Below, in pieces: positions 7,766-17,775 of a stretch of DNA of 64,000 nucleotides (the stretch's first letter is position 1; the number at the start of each line of letters is the position of its first letter). Source of the stretch: Paenibacillus amylolyticus (GTDB taxonomy: Bacteria > Bacillota > Bacilli > Paenibacillales > Paenibacillaceae); contig NZ_BCNV01000001.1 in NCBI RefSeq assembly GCF_001570725.1, positions 434,001-498,000 of the forward strand, in the 5' to 3' direction. The translations under genes were made by a program, and so were the position numbers. Below the pieces are notes generated by a model that ran no database searches, was not told where the DNA came from, and saw nothing but the letters and a program-made list of their open reading frames with translations.

Positions 7766-8782
7766 ATGTCATTTACATTAGGAATTTTGGACCAAAGCAT
7801 CGTGTTTCCCGGCCAGACGGCTGCGGAGGCGCTGAAAAATACAGTAGAACTGGCGAAGCTCGCGGAGTCCCTTGGATATGATCGGTTTTGGGTAGCCGAG
7901 CATCATGATTCGGAAGGTGTTGCCGGATCATCGCCAGAAGTGCTCGTATCGTATTTGCTGGCACAGACCCATACCATCCGGGTCGGCTCCGGTGGTGTCA
8001 TGCTCCAGCATTACAGTCCATACAAGGTAGCGGAGAACTTCAATATACTTGCGACGCTGGCCCCGGGACGGGTTGAATTGGGCATCGGGCGAGCGCCGGG
8101 CGGCTTACCTCGTTCCACGAAGGCGCTGCAAAAGGGAGTCGCAGAGCCGGAAACGTTGGAGGACAAATTGGTGGAGCTTAAGGACTTCCTGCATTCTCCG
8201 GCGAGTGAATCCCATGCGCAGCCAGGGCTGACGGCTCATCCGTTACCAGGACAGCCAGCGGGTATTTATATGCTGGGTACGAGCGTTTCCAGTGCAGAAC
8301 TGGCGGCAAGGCAGGGGCTTCCTTATGCGTTTGCCCTATTTATTAACAGTGATCCCGAGACGGCTCGTGCTGCGCTAGATGCTTATCGCACACAGTTCAA
8401 CACTGAGCATGGCGGGGAGCCCCAAGCCATTCTGGCTTTGTCTGTGATTGCGGCAGAGACGGAAGAAGAGGCTAATGCGCTGGCGGGACAGCACAAAAGC
8501 GTGCGTGTGACGCTGGCCAGTGGCAAAACCGTTAATGTGCAGACGTTGGAGCAGGCAGCGGAATTCGCAAGGCAGGCGGGAGAAACGTATACGGCGGTTG
8601 AGCGCGAAGCGGACATTACTCGCGGCACGAAGGAGACGGTGCGGAAGCGGCTACTCGAACTATCGGAGGAATATGGTGTGAACAGCTTTGTGTTCACAAC
8701 GATTATTCCTGATTTTGATAAGCGGACTCGTTCCTTCCAGTTGCTTAGAGAAGCATTTACAGAGGAACTGGTGCAACCTTAA
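7766..8782 (+). CDS. LLM-class flavin-dependent oxidoreductase
   Basis: 338 residues from ATG 7766, preceded by GGAGGGGG. A bacterial-luciferase-like TIM barrel: FTLGILDQSIVFPG, GYDRFWVAEHHD, VGSGGVMLQHYSPYKVAENF, LAPGRVELGIGRAPGG. These are the standard motifs of single-subunit FMN-dependent monooxygenases of the YtmO/MsnO group. It probably oxidises a sulfur or amino-acid derivative imported by the upstream transporter. A reading frame running upstream to 7490 is open but overlaps the ATPase and lacks a ribosome site. Confidence 0.88.
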   Translation: MSFTLGILDQSIVFPGQTAAEALKNTVELAKLAESLGYDRFWVAEHHDSEGVAGSSPEVLVSYLLAQTHTIRVGSGGVMLQHYSPYKVAENFNILATLAPGRVELGIGRAPGGLPRSTKALQKGVAEPETLEDKLVELKDFLHSPASESHAQPGLTAHPLPGQPAGIYMLGTSVSSAELAARQGLPYAFALFINSDPETARAALDAYRTQFNTEHGGEPQAILALSVIAAETEEEANALAGQHKSVRVTLASGKTVNVQTLEQAAEFARQAGETYTAVEREADITRGTKETVRKRLLELSEEYGVNSFVFTTIIPDFDKRTRSFQLLREAFTEELVQP

Positions 8783-8833
8783 TAATGTTTACAATCGAAT
8801 TCATTTCATAATAAAGATCGGAGAGCGGTAATC

Positions 8834-9328
8834 ATGGGGAACGCAACAGGGAAGACAACATCAATCATATCGGCGTATGTAGACGCTTATGAAGAGATTG
8901 AACAGGAAATCGCGGGACTGACCGAGCGGCAGTTGAAATGGAAATCGTCTCCATCCTCCTGGAGTGTTACCGAAGTGCTGGCGCATCTGGTGGACCACAG
9001 CATCGTCGTTTCCTTTCGCATCCGGGAAATACTAGCAGGATCAAAAGCGACGCTACCCGGCTTTAACCAGGATACGTGGGTTGCTGGACAGAAAGCAAAT
9101 GAGGAGCAAACCTCTCGCCTGATTACGATTGCTCATGGCCTGGTTCAATACAACGCAGGGCTACTGGAGCGCCTGGGCGATGAGGAATGGAGCAAAACCG
9201 GCATCAACTTCAAAGGAGAGACGGTATCTCTATCTGCGATCATCCCGGCTTTTGTAGCTCATGTGGAGAACCATCTCAACCAGATTCGCAGAATCAAGCA
9301 AGAAGCGGCTGAAAAGCAGGTGCAATGA
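8834..9328 (+). CDS. DinB-family protein
   Basis: 164 residues forming the DinB/YfiT four-helix bundle: PSSWSVTEVLAHLVDHS (metal-ligand His), a second His in ITIAHGLVQYN and the C-terminal HVENHLNQIRRI triad. Proteins of this family bind a divalent metal and often act as thiol-dependent transferases using bacillithiol. A thiol-transfer role would fit an organosulfur pathway, but that is inference. Its stop overlaps the next start (ATGATG). Confidence 0.82.
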   Translation: MGNATGKTTSIISAYVDAYEEIEQEIAGLTERQLKWKSSPSSWSVTEVLAHLVDHSIVVSFRIREILAGSKATLPGFNQDTWVAGQKANEEQTSRLITIAHGLVQYNAGLLERLGDEEWSKTGINFKGETVSLSAIIPAFVAHVENHLNQIRRIKQEAAEKQVQ

Positions 9329-9909
9329 TGGGAAAGACTGAGGCGCAATCAACGGAAAGGCAACAACCGAATCCGAGCAATGACAGCCGGGAACTGATCA
9401 TCAGAGAAGCGGCAGCCGATGACGTTCGCTTGCTCGAGGCCATCCTGTTTGAGGCGTACAGCCAATATGAACAAGAGCTTCCTCAGGATGTATGGCTGGC
9501 TTATAAAGCAAGCATTGTAGAAGCTATAGAGAAATCATCAACAATAGCCAAGCTTGTAGCAGAACTGGACGGAGAAGTTGTAGGCAGCGTGTTCGTATAT
9601 GCCTCATCCGAGACAGCATACGGCAATGCAGAGCTTGGCATCCATTCCCCGATTATCCGTTTGCTGGGCGTGACTGGTAACGCGCGCGGCAGAGGTGTGG
9701 CTACAGAGCTCATTCGAGCCAGCGCCAAACTTGCGAGAGAACAAGGTGCGGATCTGTTGTACCTTCATTCCTCGGACATGATGGGAGAGGCCATCCGTCT
9801 CTATGAGCGGCTAGGCTTTGAACGAGCCCATGATAAGGAGTTTACAACAGGGAACACGCTGGTCAAAAGCTATCGTTTGCAGTTGGCTGACACTACACTG
9901 CTTCAATAA
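9325..9909 (+). CDS. GNAT N-acetyltransferase
   Basis: 194 residues. After a 25-residue polar leader comes a GNAT fold: LIIREAAADDVRLLEAILFE, a core strand LVAELDGEVVGSVFVYA, the acetyl-CoA loop VTGNARGRGVATELIRAS and LYERLGFERAH. In Bacillus, N-acetylation precedes oxidative breakdown of S-modified cysteines (the SnaA step), and the same gene set surrounds this one. The substrate is inferred from neighbours. It is translationally coupled to the DinB gene. Confidence 0.85.
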   Translation: MMGKTEAQSTERQQPNPSNDSRELIIREAAADDVRLLEAILFEAYSQYEQELPQDVWLAYKASIVEAIEKSSTIAKLVAELDGEVVGSVFVYASSETAYGNAELGIHSPIIRLLGVTGNARGRGVATELIRASAKLAREQGADLLYLHSSDMMGEAIRLYERLGFERAHDKEFTTGNTLVKSYRLQLADTTLLQ

Positions 9910-9933
9910 ATGGATCAATGCGGGAGGGTGACC

Positions 9934-11271
9934 ATGAGTAAAGCGAAACAGCTTAAATTAGGCAGCATTATTTTGGGTGTTGGTGGAACGATGTCCAGCT
10001 GGCGTCATCCTAGTGTGCCGGTGGATGCCAGCGTTAATCTTGAGTTTTACACACAGCAGGCGCAAACAGCGGAACGAGGCAAATTCGATCTTGTGTTTAT
10101 TGCCGATGGGCTGTTTATCACTGAAAAATCAATTCCTCATTTTCTAAATCGCTTCGAGCCACTTACTATTTTGTCCGCGCTTGCGGCAGTAACCACCCGA
10201 ATTGGGCTGGTTGGCACGCTATCCAGCTCGTATAGTGAACCCTTTAACGCGGCCCGTCAGTTTGCTTCTCTCGATCACATCAGTAAGGGGCGCGGAGGCT
10301 GGAATCTGGTCACATCGCCGTTAGAAGGCTCGGCAACAAACTATAGCAAAGCGTCGCATCCGACCCACGGGGAGCGTTACGAGATTGCCGAGGAGTTTTT
10401 GGACGTTGTGCGCGGCTTGTGGGACTCCTGGGAGACGGACGCCTTTGTGCGAAACAAGGAGACGGGCGTCTTTTTTGATCCTGCCAAGCTGCACCGTGTC
10501 AATCATGAAGGTAAGCATTTTAAGGTAGCGGGGCCACTCAACATTGCACGTACGAAGCAGGGACAACCTGTAGTATTTCAGGCTGGATCGTCGGAGCCTG
10601 GAAAACAGCTTGCGGCGAAGGGTGCAGATGCAGTTTTTACAGGGCAAAACTCGATTGAGGACGCAAGAGCATTCTATGAGGATGTAAAGCGGCGTACCGT
10701 GGAGGAAGGACGCGCGGCAGACGATCTTTCCATTATGGTAGGCATTGTTCCGATTATTGGGAAAACCGACGAAGAGGCGGAGCAGAGATATCAGGAGGCT
10801 GCGAGACAGACTCCGATTGAGGAAGCGCTGGACGTGTTGGGCCGGTTTTTTGACCATCATGATTTTCACCAGTATGCACTGGATGAGCCATTCCCGGAGT
10901 TGGGTGATCTCGGTCAGAACTCGTTTCGTAGTGGCACGGACCGAATCAAAGCAAGAGCCCGCGAGCATGGACAGACTTTGCGGCAGGTTGCTCTTGAAGC
11001 GGTGGCCCCACGTTCTCCGTTCATCGGCTCGGCCGAGACGGTAGCGGATACGCTGCAGCATTGGTTCGAGACAAAAGCAGCCGACGGCTTCATCGTACAC
11101 CCGATTACACCGGAGGATCTTAATATTTTTGTGGATGACGTCGTGCCGATTTTGCAGGAGCGCGGTGTGTTTCGCACGGAATATGAATTCGATACGCTAC
11201 GGGGGCATCTGGGTTTGCCTGTGCCGGAAAATCGTTATGCAAAGCAGCCGACAGCAGCAGAAGCACTTTGA
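9934..11271 (+). CDS. NtaA/SnaA/DszA-type FMN monooxygenase 1
   Basis: 445 residues from ATG 9934 after GGGAGG. Large-type luciferase-like monooxygenase: [31 protein letters not shown]-type barrel strands, [31 protein letters not shown], and [20 protein letters not shown]. The family (nitrilotriacetate, dibenzothiophene and S-succinocysteine monooxygenases) needs reduced FMN from a separate reductase, which is not encoded here. A close paralogue follows at 11336. Confidence 0.92.
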   Translation: MSKAKQLKLGSIILGVGGTMSSWRHPSVPVDASVNLEFYTQQAQTAERGKFDLVFIADGLFITEKSIPHFLNRFEPLTILSALAAVTTRIGLVGTLSSSYSEPFNAARQFASLDHISKGRGGWNLVTSPLEGSATNYSKASHPTHGERYEIAEEFLDVVRGLWDSWETDAFVRNKETGVFFDPAKLHRVNHEGKHFKVAGPLNIARTKQGQPVVFQAGSSEPGKQLAAKGADAVFTGQNSIEDARAFYEDVKRRTVEEGRAADDLSIMVGIVPIIGKTDEEAEQRYQEAARQTPIEEALDVLGRFFDHHDFHQYALDEPFPELGDLGQNSFRSGTDRIKARAREHGQTLRQVALEAVAPRSPFIGSAETVADTLQHWFETKAADGFIVHPITPEDLNIFVDDVVPILQERGVFRTEYEFDTLRGHLGLPVPENRYAKQPTAAEAL

Positions 11272-11335
11272 ACAAAACGTTTGCAGATAGAACGGACATA
11301 AAAATGAGATTACATTAACTGAGAGGGGAACCGTA

Positions 11336-12658
11336 ATGTCGAGAGAGGGTCAATTAAGGCTGGGAACATCACTGCACGGCGTCGGCTCCAGCGTTTCGGG
11401 CTGGAGACATCCCGAGCTGCCATCAGATGCAAGCATAAATATCGATTTTTACATCCAGCAGGCTAGACAGGCGGAGGCCGGCAAACTTGACTTTGTATTT
11501 ATTGCCGATGGCTTGCATATTACAGAGCAGTCTATCCCTCATTTTTTGAATCGTTTTGAGCCACTTACCGTCCTGTCTGCTCTTGCCGCATCGACCAGAG
11601 ACATTGGATTGGCAGGAACACTCTCCACATCCTATAGCGAACCGTTTACCGTAGCTCGCCAGTTTGCATCCCTGGATCATCTCAGCGGTGGACGCGCAGC
11701 GTGGAATGTGGTGACTTCGCCATCGGAAGGTGTAGCAGACAACTTTAACAAGGGAGGCCATCCCGACCACGAAACCCGCTATCGTATGGCGGAAGAGTAC
11801 GTGGAGGTGACACGGGGATTATGGGACTCCTGGGAAGACGATGCGTTGATTCGGGACAAGGAAAGCGGTGTGTTCTTTGATCCGGAGAAGCTGCACAAGC
11901 TGAATCATAAAGGCGAATTTTACGAGGTGGCCGGTCCGCTGAACATTGCGCGTTCGAAGCAGGGGCATCCCGTCATTTTCCAGGCAGGCGCGTCAGAATC
12001 GGGCCGGGATTTTGCTGCAAAAACGGCTGATGCTGTATTTGTGCACGGTCAATCGCTGGAGGAAGCCAAGGTGGTATACGATGATCTGAAGCAGCGCGCG
12101 GTCTCCTTCGGACGTAAGCCTGAAGACATACTGATTCTGCCGGGCATTGCACCGATTGTGGGACATACCGAAGAGGAAGCCCAGCGTAAATATGATGAGG
12201 TTCTCCATCTGGGCTCTGTTGATGATGCGGTTCAATATTTAAGTCGTTACTTTGATTATCATGATTTTACCCAATATGATCTGGATGAGCCTTTTCCGGA
12301 TTTAGGTGATTTTGGTTCCAATGGCTTCCGAAGTTTTACGGATCAGATTAAGCGGGAAGCACGGGAGCAAGGATCGACACTGCGCGAGGTTGCGTTACAT
12401 GTTGCACAGCCCCGATCCCCGTTTTTTGGCACACCTGAAACCATTGTCGACATGATGCAGCTATGGTTCGAGGAGGGGGCTGTGGACGGATTCATTATCC
12501 TGCCGACCGTACCGAATGGACTGGAAGCTTTTGTAGAGTTGGTCGTGCCTGTGTTGCAACAACGTGGACTGTTCCGTACGGAATACGAGCATGATACGCT
12601 GCGGGGAAATCTGGGACTTTCGGTGCCTGTTAATCGATACGTGAAGCAGGGTGGTTGA
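11336..12658 (+). CDS. NtaA/SnaA/DszA-type FMN monooxygenase 2
   Basis: 440 residues, roughly colinear with the enzyme upstream: [74 protein letters not shown]. Tandem duplication followed by divergence is likely, giving two substrate specificities. GAGAGGGG precedes the ATG. It is the last gene of the operon, followed by a strong terminator at 12700. Confidence 0.92.
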   Translation: MSREGQLRLGTSLHGVGSSVSGWRHPELPSDASINIDFYIQQARQAEAGKLDFVFIADGLHITEQSIPHFLNRFEPLTVLSALAASTRDIGLAGTLSTSYSEPFTVARQFASLDHLSGGRAAWNVVTSPSEGVADNFNKGGHPDHETRYRMAEEYVEVTRGLWDSWEDDALIRDKESGVFFDPEKLHKLNHKGEFYEVAGPLNIARSKQGHPVIFQAGASESGRDFAAKTADAVFVHGQSLEEAKVVYDDLKQRAVSFGRKPEDILILPGIAPIVGHTEEEAQRKYDEVLHLGSVDDAVQYLSRYFDYHDFTQYDLDEPFPDLGDFGSNGFRSFTDQIKREAREQGSTLREVALHVAQPRSPFFGTPETIVDMMQLWFEEGAVDGFIILPTVPNGLEAFVELVVPVLQQRGLFRTEYEHDTLRGNLGLSVPVNRYVKQGG

Positions 12659-12699
12659 ATTAGTAGGCAAGAAAAGTTGAATCATAGTACATTGATTAT

Positions 12700-12769
12700 A
12701 AAAAGAAACCGTCTCTATCCAATGGTTGGGTGGTACATCCATTTCACCAAAGAACGGTTTCTTTTTTTG
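12700..12769 (+). terminator. Terminator with long AAAGAAACCGT stem
   Basis: AAAAAGAAACCGT pairs with ACGGTTTCTTTTTTT across an inner CAATGG...CCATTT stem. A sequence-related hairpin follows the gene ending at 21860. Confidence 0.8.
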
Positions 12770-13026
12770 TTTTGTCATTTGAGTGTGTTCGACAGAGATC
12801 GTCTATTCATTCATAATCTGTTAATGAATGATTTCTCCAGATTAAGTTTAACGGTCAATGGAATTAGAACGAATCAGGCCAGTAAACTGGCAACCATCTT
12901 TAAAGAGAAATTGGAGGCCTATTCGGCTGTTGAGGAAATCCCTGATCACCTGGCGAACTTTTTTTGTAAAAGAGCTTCAAACAAGATATGAAATGGAGAG
13001 CTAGAGAATCAATTAGATGAAATCCG
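12770..13026. other. Intergenic stretch, possible gene remnant
   Basis: An open plus-strand frame runs to 12991 and could encode FDRDRLFIHNLLMNDF and about 55 further residues, but it has no start codon or ribosome site beyond the terminator. I do not recognise it. It may be the tail of a decayed gene. Confidence 0.3.
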
Positions 13027-13048
13027 AGAAAATAATGGAGGTCACAGA

Positions 13049-13693
13049 ATGGATCTGAAGACATACCTGGCTGAGCATTTTCCAAACCTGACCTTAGAAC
13101 CGCCGCTTTTTTATAATTGGGATGTTGGAATACGATTCGAACTTGGCATTTCTCTGATGTTTGGAATGAGTACGGAGTATTACATGGAACAAGTTTATCA
13201 TCGATCACTTGAATTATTTAAGGCTCTTCATGATCAGGAAGATGAAGTCCTATTCATAACTCAAGCTTATTTGGGAGATAAGCCTAAACATAAAGTGAAA
13301 AAATTGAACCTGTACAGAAAATATATCAAGAAGAAAGGGCCGATTAGAGCCTTGAGCCTTGAGATATTTTCAGGTTTGGATTGTGAACCAGATGGCATGC
13401 AAGATCCAAGAAACACCATGTATAGGTACTGGACTAAATGCAGAGTTAAGGACTTGAAATATACTCAGTTAATCAAAGCTATATGTAATCATGATGTTGG
13501 AATTAAGCCAAAGATTTATCATAGGGTGTATTTCATTAATATAAGTAAGAAAACGATATTTCATATCTATGATGATAGAGGTTGCGATGTTATTTCAGCA
13601 GCAAGGGAAGAACTAATGGGTATTTATAAAGAATATAACGATTGGATTCTAGATTATGATCGAGAGATAATTAACAATGTATTTCTAGGATAA
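13049..13693 (+). CDS. DUF3885-family protein
   Basis: 214 residues. The C-terminal block IFHIYDDRGCDVIS...EYNDWILDYDREIIN is the hallmark of DUF3885 as I know it, a family of unknown function in Bacillales, often near toxin/immunity genes. The N-terminal half (LYHRSLELFKALHDQEDEVL-like helices) is also typical. The start was chosen at ATG 13049 after GGAGGTCACAG. No membrane segments. Confidence 0.75.
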   Translation: MDLKTYLAEHFPNLTLEPPLFYNWDVGIRFELGISLMFGMSTEYYMEQVYHRSLELFKALHDQEDEVLFITQAYLGDKPKHKVKKLNLYRKYIKKKGPIRALSLEIFSGLDCEPDGMQDPRNTMYRYWTKCRVKDLKYTQLIKAICNHDVGIKPKIYHRVYFINISKKTIFHIYDDRGCDVISAAREELMGIYKEYNDWILDYDREIINNVFLG

Positions 13694-13704
13694 TGAGGTG
13701 AAAC

Positions 13705-14241
13705 CTGAATTTAATCGATGATCCAAGACCGTTTTCAGATGTAAGGAGTAAGGATTATGAAAAAAAAGAAAAGAAGTTTATCATTGCTATAATTGTACTT
13801 GCTGTAGTTGTATTAGGAGTTATATGGTACCTAAAAGTAGGCTATCTATTAAGACAACCAGAGATGCCCGAAGCAAATATTGCAGTTCGGACCCAAATGG
13901 TGGATGGTGGTGCGATTAGTTTACGAAATGCTGATTATACGGAAAATCAAATCAAGATTGGATATGAAGTGAAAGGGTTTAGTTTGACGGAGTATAACAT
14001 TGCTTGTGAGCTTTATCGTGACGGAAATTTGATTTCAACTTCTGGCTCAACAGGTGGTGGTTTGATAGAACTGGACGAAAATCATTATTACTTCATTGGT
14101 TATGAGAATATTACTCAAATGAATCTGCCTGAATCTATTCATCTAAACGTGGAGATTAAATTGATACCCAATGATTTTAGACAAAAATCGATAACTTCAT
14201 CCTTTGACGTAAGCCTCAATTCAAATGGTACTTCTTCATGA
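13705..14241 (+). CDS. Membrane-anchored hypothetical protein, non-canonical start
   Basis: An uninterrupted frame upstream of ATG 13864 encodes a charged N-terminus (YEKKEKK) followed by one membrane helix, FIIAIIVLAVVVLGVIWYL, and then a beta-rich domain (IKIGYEVKGFSLTEYNIACE). Including the helix is sensible. CTG 13705 follows GAGGTG at the right distance and is the best start visible, although unusual. The function is unknown. Its 3' end overlaps the convergent gene at 14216 by 26 bp. Confidence 0.6.
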   Translation: MNLIDDPRPFSDVRSKDYEKKEKKFIIAIIVLAVVVLGVIWYLKVGYLLRQPEMPEANIAVRTQMVDGGAISLRNADYTENQIKIGYEVKGFSLTEYNIACELYRDGNLISTSGSTGGGLIELDENHYYFIGYENITQMNLPESIHLNVEIKLIPNDFRQKSITSSFDVSLNSNGTSS

Positions 14242-14821
14242 CAGATTTACGAAATGTCGCGTAATTGGATAACGCTTGAGAAGTGGAGGATTGAGGTACA
14301 CTATATTGACTTATCCCTTCAAGGCTGAATTTGCCTAAGTTATCATTGATTAATCCATAATCACCAAAGGAGTTTTTCATCAAGAAAAGCACACTTTTAT
14401 CACCCTTCTGCAGTTCTACATAGTCATCAGCTGTATATTTAACGTCTCCATCCAGGCTAACGGGCTCGATGATCGTTAATTCGTTCTGATCTGAAGGGAA
14501 ACCTTCAGGTTTCTTTAATATCTTTTCAATCTTGATGTTCGTATTGGTGTGAAAGGATTGCATAGTCCCATCATCAAATGCAGTAATGACATGTTCTCGA
14601 TCTCTAAAGTCTTCTATGCCATAGCCAATGACGATCAGTTCAGCAAACGCATCGAGCTTATCTATTGCATGAAAAGTTAAGGAATTGCCCGAAAGGTTGA
14701 CGACTTTATGAATGGGCTCCCCTTGTTTCGATTGACCATTCATATATGCTAATGTACCAATGGAAACAGCTAGGAATATCAATACAGAGGATAGTACAAT
14801 TTTATTTTTGAAAAAAGACAT
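14216..14821 (-). CDS. Secreted or membrane-anchored hypothetical protein
   Basis: 201 residues with an N-terminal signal-anchor KIVLSSVLIFLAVSIGTLAY. A beta-rich domain follows, containing ELIVIGYGIEDF, a YVELQKGDKSVLFLMKN strand pair and GDYGLINDNLGKF. The pattern resembles Bacillales cell-surface proteins of unknown function whose ELIVIG/VLFL segments form an OB-like barrel. Convergent with the preceding gene, with overlapping 3' ends. Confidence 0.7.
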   Translation of the reverse strand: MSFFKNKIVLSSVLIFLAVSIGTLAYMNGQSKQGEPIHKVVNLSGNSLTFHAIDKLDAFAELIVIGYGIEDFRDREHVITAFDDGTMQSFHTNTNIKIEKILKKPEGFPSDQNELTIIEPVSLDGDVKYTADDYVELQKGDKSVLFLMKNSFGDYGLINDNLGKFSLEGISQYSVPQSSTSQALSNYATFRKSVMKKYHLN

Positions 14822-14943
14822 GATCTCATCCTCTCATTGAATTTGAGTTCTTTGCAAGAATTTTGCTGTATTTCTACTATACACATATCTGAAAATTATT
14901 GTAAATTTAATTGTATAAGTCAGAAGAATTGAAGGAGAATCCT

Positions 14944-15507
14944 ATGAAGACCATTGTGTATATGGTTAGGCATGCGGAGTCACCGTACACGGAAGGAACG
15001 GAAAGGACCAGAGGACTTACCTTGGAGGGCAAGGTGAACGCAGCTAAAATAACAGAAATGTTAAAAGACGAAGGAATACATACTATTATCTCAAGTCCAT
15101 ATGCCCGAGCTGTCCTAACCTTGGAGGGGTTGGCAACAGTGTTGGACATCAATATTCAGATCATGGAGGATCTGCGAGAAAGACATTTTTCAGATGATAT
15201 GATTACCGATGAAGAGTTCGAGCCTGCCTCGAAGAGAATGTTTGATGACCCTGATTATGCATTGCCAGGAGGCGAGTCGAACATGGTTTGCCAGAATAGA
15301 GCAGTGGACGTGTTAAAACATATTTTAGAAGAGTATAAGGGTGAAAAAGTAGCTATTGGCACCCATGGACATGTTATGACATTGATGATGAATTACTTTG
15401 ATTCGAGTTACGGATTGGATTTTATGAACCAAACCAAGAAACCGGACATCTATCAATTAGAATTCAACGAGATGGAATTGGAGAATGTGACAAGGCTCTG
15501 GAAATGA
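14944..15507 (+). CDS. Histidine phosphatase family protein
   Basis: 187 residues from ATG 14944 (GAAGGAG upstream). The catalytic motif is VYMVRHAES, with Ala in place of the usual Gly after RH, as in many phosphoglycerate-mutase-like phosphatases. ISSPYARAVLTLEGLA is the second phosphate-binding arginine region, LRERHFSD the proton-donor region and IGTHGHVM the second catalytic histidine. It is cytosolic and dephosphorylates small metabolites; the substrate is unknown. Confidence 0.9.
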   Translation: MKTIVYMVRHAESPYTEGTERTRGLTLEGKVNAAKITEMLKDEGIHTIISSPYARAVLTLEGLATVLDINIQIMEDLRERHFSDDMITDEEFEPASKRMFDDPDYALPGGESNMVCQNRAVDVLKHILEEYKGEKVAIGTHGHVMTLMMNYFDSSYGLDFMNQTKKPDIYQLEFNEMELENVTRLWK

Positions 15508-15591
15508 TATATAAGAACACTTGTACGCATTCGTGGATACAGCTAGAATATAGATATCTTTGATTATGGAAATATGGAAGGGAAGATTCCA

Positions 15592-15942
15592 ATGACATTA
15601 CATAACTTATTTCATGAGAAACCAACCCAATTATGGAACGAAAGAATGATTGAAGGCGGAGATGAGCTTTTTACAGAAGAGAGATTACTCATGTCTGATA
15701 AAGCTTTGGATCACTTTATAAACCAATTAATCGCATTACAAGAAAAGAAAGATTCCGAGCAGATAATAAAGGCTGTAGAAGAAGTGGTGGTTGCCTTTAA
15801 TGAAATGAATGAGGCCAATGATTATTTCATTGAAACGATGGAACGTGAAGAATTGGCTGATTTTATCGACAAGGCTGCTAGGCAAGCTGGATTACAGATT
15901 GAAGGGCATGAAGATATTACGGAAGAATGGAGAGAATGGTAG
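15592..15942 (+). CDS. DUF5713-like protein
   Basis: 116 residues from ATG 15592. The C-terminus EMNEANDYFIETMEREELAD followed by GHEDITEEWREW resembles the DUF5713 family (helical, unknown function) as I recall it. GGAAGGGA lies at a suitable distance. No motif suggests catalysis. Confidence 0.6.
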   Translation: MTLHNLFHEKPTQLWNERMIEGGDELFTEERLLMSDKALDHFINQLIALQEKKDSEQIIKAVEEVVVAFNEMNEANDYFIETMEREELADFIDKAARQAGLQIEGHEDITEEWREW

Positions 15943-15976
15943 TTTAATTAGACTGAGAGAGTAGAGGAGATATATC

Positions 15977-16705
15977 ATGGATCCACAAGTATATGGTCGC
16001 TATTTATTAGAGATGGGCGGAGAAGAATTCAAGCCAGCGGACGATGAGCAGGTTGAGGCAGACCATCTGTACGGATTTTTTCAGTGGTTTATGCCATCTG
16101 GGGCAGGGGTTGAACGTGTGTTTGAGCCGATTCCAGACGGTCAGCGTTATCTGGACAGAATACGTCCAATCTATGAGATACTGAATCCGGAGGACTTCAC
16201 AGGTGAATACGTGCCAGGTTATTTCAACGGTGGAAATGAGGAGGCTTCTGAGGCGACGTTGCGTGATCTGGGGGAGAAGTTAATCGGAGGATTGAAGAGC
16301 CTATTCTCCATGGTGACAGAGGATGACGAAGTAGCGGACGCCGCTAAGGAAGCATTACAAGATTTGGCATGTCTGACGGAGGTCGTTGTGCTGGCAGCAG
16401 GGGAGATTAACAAGTTAGAGCAAAGAGCGATTCAAGGCATGGATGAAGAAGATAACGAGTCTGTTTACGAAGCACTTGGAGAGCTTCTCAGCTCACGCAA
16501 AGATTACAACGAAGCTGTCGAAATATTGAGCGAAGCTTATTATTCCATCGCTTGCGATTATTGGGTAGCCTATTACTTACAGTGGCCCCGCTACCGAGGT
16601 TTGCAAGAAGCGAAAGACTGTCTGTTTCCTTACTTTGAGTTATACCGTTATGGTTATAACCTTCATTGGACTCAAAATAAGCTATTCATCGGCAGTCGCT
16701 CATGA
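15977..16705 (+). CDS. Hypothetical acidic helical protein
   Basis: 242 residues, strongly acidic, with helices such as EEASEATLRDLGEKLIGGL and EVADAAKEALQDLACLTEVV. The C-terminal half (YNEAVEILSEAYYSIACDYW followed by LQWPRY) is aromatic-rich. I do not recognise the family. It has a good ribosome site (AGAGGAGAT) and lies in a set of co-directional small genes. Confidence 0.65.
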   Translation: MDPQVYGRYLLEMGGEEFKPADDEQVEADHLYGFFQWFMPSGAGVERVFEPIPDGQRYLDRIRPIYEILNPEDFTGEYVPGYFNGGNEEASEATLRDLGEKLIGGLKSLFSMVTEDDEVADAAKEALQDLACLTEVVVLAAGEINKLEQRAIQGMDEEDNESVYEALGELLSSRKDYNEAVEILSEAYYSIACDYWVAYYLQWPRYRGLQEAKDCLFPYFELYRYGYNLHWTQNKLFIGSRS

Positions 16706-16797
16706 GTATAGAAGATCATGTACAACACATGTAACAAGCGATCATTGAGAACTACAAGTCGTAGTTAATGCCAATTTTATAGAGAAGGGTGATAGAT

Positions 16798-17394
16798 ATG
16801 GAACGAGGACTCATTATATTTTTGAACGGAACGTCAAGTTCGGGGAAGACGAGCATCGCGATGGAAATGAAAAATCAGGGAGAGGTTCCGTTTCACCATC
16901 TATCTGTAGATCAATTTCTTCATAATTATGATCAGTTTATCGACAATACATATCCAGATATGAAACCAACAAGAGAAGTGGAACACCATGTGATGACAGA
17001 TATCCTGTTCGACCCCATCAATTCGTTGTACTGTGCAACCATTAAACTGTTTTCGGAAATGGGTTTGAATGTCATCGTGGATACGGTGATCAGCAATGAC
17101 AAGTGGTTTAATGATTTTTATAATTTACTATCGGATTATCCGATATTGTTTGTAGGCGTGCATTGCTCCAAAGAAGAACTCACCAGAAGAGAGCAGAGCA
17201 GGGGAGATCGCGAGATTGGACTTGCCCATTCCCAGTTCGACTACATATACTCCTATGATGAATATGATCTGGAAGTGAACACGGAAGAGCTTAGTTCAGC
17301 TGCATGTGCGGAAAAGATATTAAGTTATATGAATTCCGATCAGGAATACTCGGTATTTAAGAAGTTAAGCAGAAGAGAGGTAAAAACATCGTAA
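16798..17394 (+). CDS. Chloramphenicol phosphotransferase-like kinase
   Basis: 198 residues from ATG 16798, preceded by GAAGGGTG. P-loop LNGTSSSGKTS near residue 8; HHLSVDQFLHN matches the substrate-side region of the CPT family; a lid arginine segment ELTRREQSRGDREIGLAHSQ is present. CPT enzymes phosphorylate the 3'-hydroxyl of chloramphenicol, but many homologues phosphorylate other small molecules. Resistance is therefore possible but not established. The next gene starts 6 bp downstream. Confidence 0.85.
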   Translation: MERGLIIFLNGTSSSGKTSIAMEMKNQGEVPFHHLSVDQFLHNYDQFIDNTYPDMKPTREVEHHVMTDILFDPINSLYCATIKLFSEMGLNVIVDTVISNDKWFNDFYNLLSDYPILFVGVHCSKEELTRREQSRGDREIGLAHSQFDYIYSYDEYDLEVNTEELSSAACAEKILSYMNSDQEYSVFKKLSRREVKTS

Positions 17395-17399
17395 AAGAA

Positions 17400-17705
17400 A
17401 TGAATTTAAGACCAAGGCTGGTAAGCTGGCGTTTTGATGATGAGGTAAGATCGGATAACTCGGAAGAATGGAATTGGATAGAGATCACGATGGTCTTTAC
17501 AGATGGTTCCAGACGATGGAGCATCTTATATACACCAGAACGTTTGCTAAATAACTTGTCTCGACCGGACATAGACCCACCAGGTCTTCATATGCAGCAA
17601 CTCATTGTTGTTAGAAGTTATGAAATGCATGACATTGAGAGAGTGCTGAACGTTTTTGATGAAGAAGATAAATTGATCGAGGCATCAATAGAATATCCAG
17701 AGTAG
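17400..17705 (+). CDS. Small hypothetical protein (101 aa)
   Basis: Acidic small protein with WRFDDEVRSDNSEEWNWIEI and SRRWSILYTPERLLNNL. Alternating strands and tryptophans suggest a compact beta-rich domain like those of immunity proteins. It begins 6 bp after the kinase gene and is probably co-transcribed and translationally coupled, as it has no clear independent ribosome site. Confidence 0.6.
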   Translation: MNLRPRLVSWRFDDEVRSDNSEEWNWIEITMVFTDGSRRWSILYTPERLLNNLSRPDIDPPGLHMQQLIVVRSYEMHDIERVLNVFDEEDKLIEASIEYPE

Positions 17706-17775
17706 ATTCGAAATGATAAGTTCTATATTAGATGTGTTAATACATGTTTATGTTTTATGTCTTTAAAAGAAGATT

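Noticed and set aside
10321-11100. Minus-strand open frame of 259 codons
   Set aside because: Antisense shadow of the FMN monooxygenase, which has full family motifs; no promoter or ribosome site on the minus strand.
12770-12991. Functional gene in the open frame after the 12700 terminator
   Set aside because: No start codon with a ribosome site, and the frame runs through the terminator hairpin; reported only as a possible remnant.
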